Assembly: GCA_025363695.1 (NCBI GenBank)
Contig: JANYDI010000079.1
Span: 1-13,685 of the forward strand
Direction of reading: 5' to 3'
From: Opitutia bacterium
GTDB lineage: Bacteria > Verrucomicrobiota > Verrucomicrobiia > Opitutales > JANYDI01
DNA length: 13,685 nucleotides
A program made the position numbers and the translations under genes. Below, piece after piece: positions 13,353 to 13,685 of this stretch (its first letter is position 1; each line of letters opens with the position of its first letter). Below the pieces are notes generated by a model. The model made no database searches. It saw nothing but the letters and a program-made list of their open reading frames with translations, and was not told the origin of the DNA.

Positions 13353-13397
13353 AAACCCAGGATCCTTCGCCCCTTCAGGGCGATCAAAGTGCGGTTT
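13353..13397. repeat. Internally deleted copy of the solitary palindrome
   Basis: AAACCCAGGATCCTTCGCCC, then CTTCAGGGCGATCAAAGTGC, then GGTTT. Compared with the copies at 12971 and 13185, the central CCCAGGGC...GCCCTGGGCTATCAT arm has been lost, joining AAACCCAG directly to TTCGCCCCTTCAGGGC. The stretch between this and 13286 is AT-rich with nothing recognisable. Confidence 0.55.
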
Positions 13398-13410
13398 AAG
13401 TAAAAAATTC

Positions 13411-13425
13411 GATCGCTTCGCGATC
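13411..13425. repeat. Isolated 15-bp palindrome GATCGCTTCGCGATC
   Basis: The same 15-bp core that marks module B at 1287, 3820, 6002 and (variant) 10358, here outside any complete A-B block, between a repeat relic and the start of the second foldback copy. The flanking CTGGATGGGCC differs from the CTGTGGGGG that accompanies the core elsewhere. Confidence 0.6.
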
Positions 13426-13472
13426 TGGATGGGCCTTAGGTTCTGTGAAGAAAAAAATCATCTGAGCCAAAT

Positions 13473-13685
13473 TAGGACGTGTGATTCATTAAATTTAAAA
13501 CCCGTTTTAATGGATCCGTTAGGGTTGATAAACAATTATTTAAAAACAAACCACAAAATGAGAGCCCTGCAGGGGCGAATGCTTGTCAGCCCAGGGCTTT
13601 AGCCCTGGGTTTTGGCATGGAAAAAAGATTTAGAGCCCTACAGGGGCGATTCATATAATTTGATATATAGAACATATTTAACAAG
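13473..13685. mobile_element. Foldback element, second copy (runs off the window)
   Basis: Begins TAGGACGTGTGATTCATTAA and follows the minus-strand sequence of the 374-bp element closely: AATGGATCCGTT, GTTGATAAACAATTATTTAA, AACAAACCAC, GAGCCCTGCAGGGGCGAA, CAGCCCAGGGCTTTAGCCCT, then GAGCCCTACAGGGGCGATTC. It is therefore a second copy in the opposite orientation, cut off by the window edge before its right arm. Many substitutions are scattered through it, so the two copies are not recent duplicates. Confidence 0.7.

Noticed and set aside
12739..13685. CRISPR array
   Set aside because: The repeated units are palindromic, unequal in length, irregularly spaced and in both orientations. There are no uniform spacers and no cas genes.

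Overview
The window looks like chromosomal DNA of a Gram-negative bacterium, most likely a verrucomicrobial (Opitutae-like) lineage. This is inferred from the six-domain S1 protein, the OprP-like porin with a short N-terminal helical segment, and a large PilX-like protein followed by two prepilins that recalls the Verru_Chthon cassettes of that phylum. No rRNA, tRNA, CRISPR array, transposase or phage gene was seen, so the phylum call is an inference from protein style.

Layout, left to right: mutY (minus), an outer-membrane porin gene (minus), a secreted thioredoxin-like gene (plus, divergent from the porin gene), rpsA (minus, convergent with the thioredoxin-like gene), a three-gene prepilin operon (minus: a 939-residue PilX-like protein, then prepilins of 171 and 228 residues), a secretin gene (minus) with a possible small membrane-protein gene just upstream, and finally about 1 kb of non-coding palindromic repeats. 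Secretin plus three pilin-type proteins suggests a type IV pilus or type II secretion-like envelope machine. No ATPase, platform protein or prepilin peptidase lies in the window.

The most striking feature is what fills the intergenic spaces. Every gap over 100 bp except the divergent porin/thioredoxin promoter region and the right-end array is packed with one family of palindromic modules. Module A is a short GC palindrome (AAGGGG...CCCCTT), a GGATCC box, and a long AT-rich hairpin. Module B is a spacer built around GATCGCGAAGCGATC. Module C is a foldback of about 110 bp. The modules tend to be arranged as A-B ... B'-A', with the GC palindromes outermost against the flanking genes. The hairpin arms differ between copies but remain self-complementary in each, so the fold rather than the sequence is kept. 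Two stop codons (mutY and the secretin gene) lie inside these modules.

The right end (12669-13685) holds a second, different repeat family. It includes a complete 374-bp foldback element with 20-bp TAGGGCGTGT-type terminal inverted repeats, the start of a second copy in the opposite orientation, and several solitary palindromes built from GCCCTGAAGGGGC and CCCAGGGC...GCCCTGGG. Shorter relics with the same termini lie between the pilin operon and the secretin gene.
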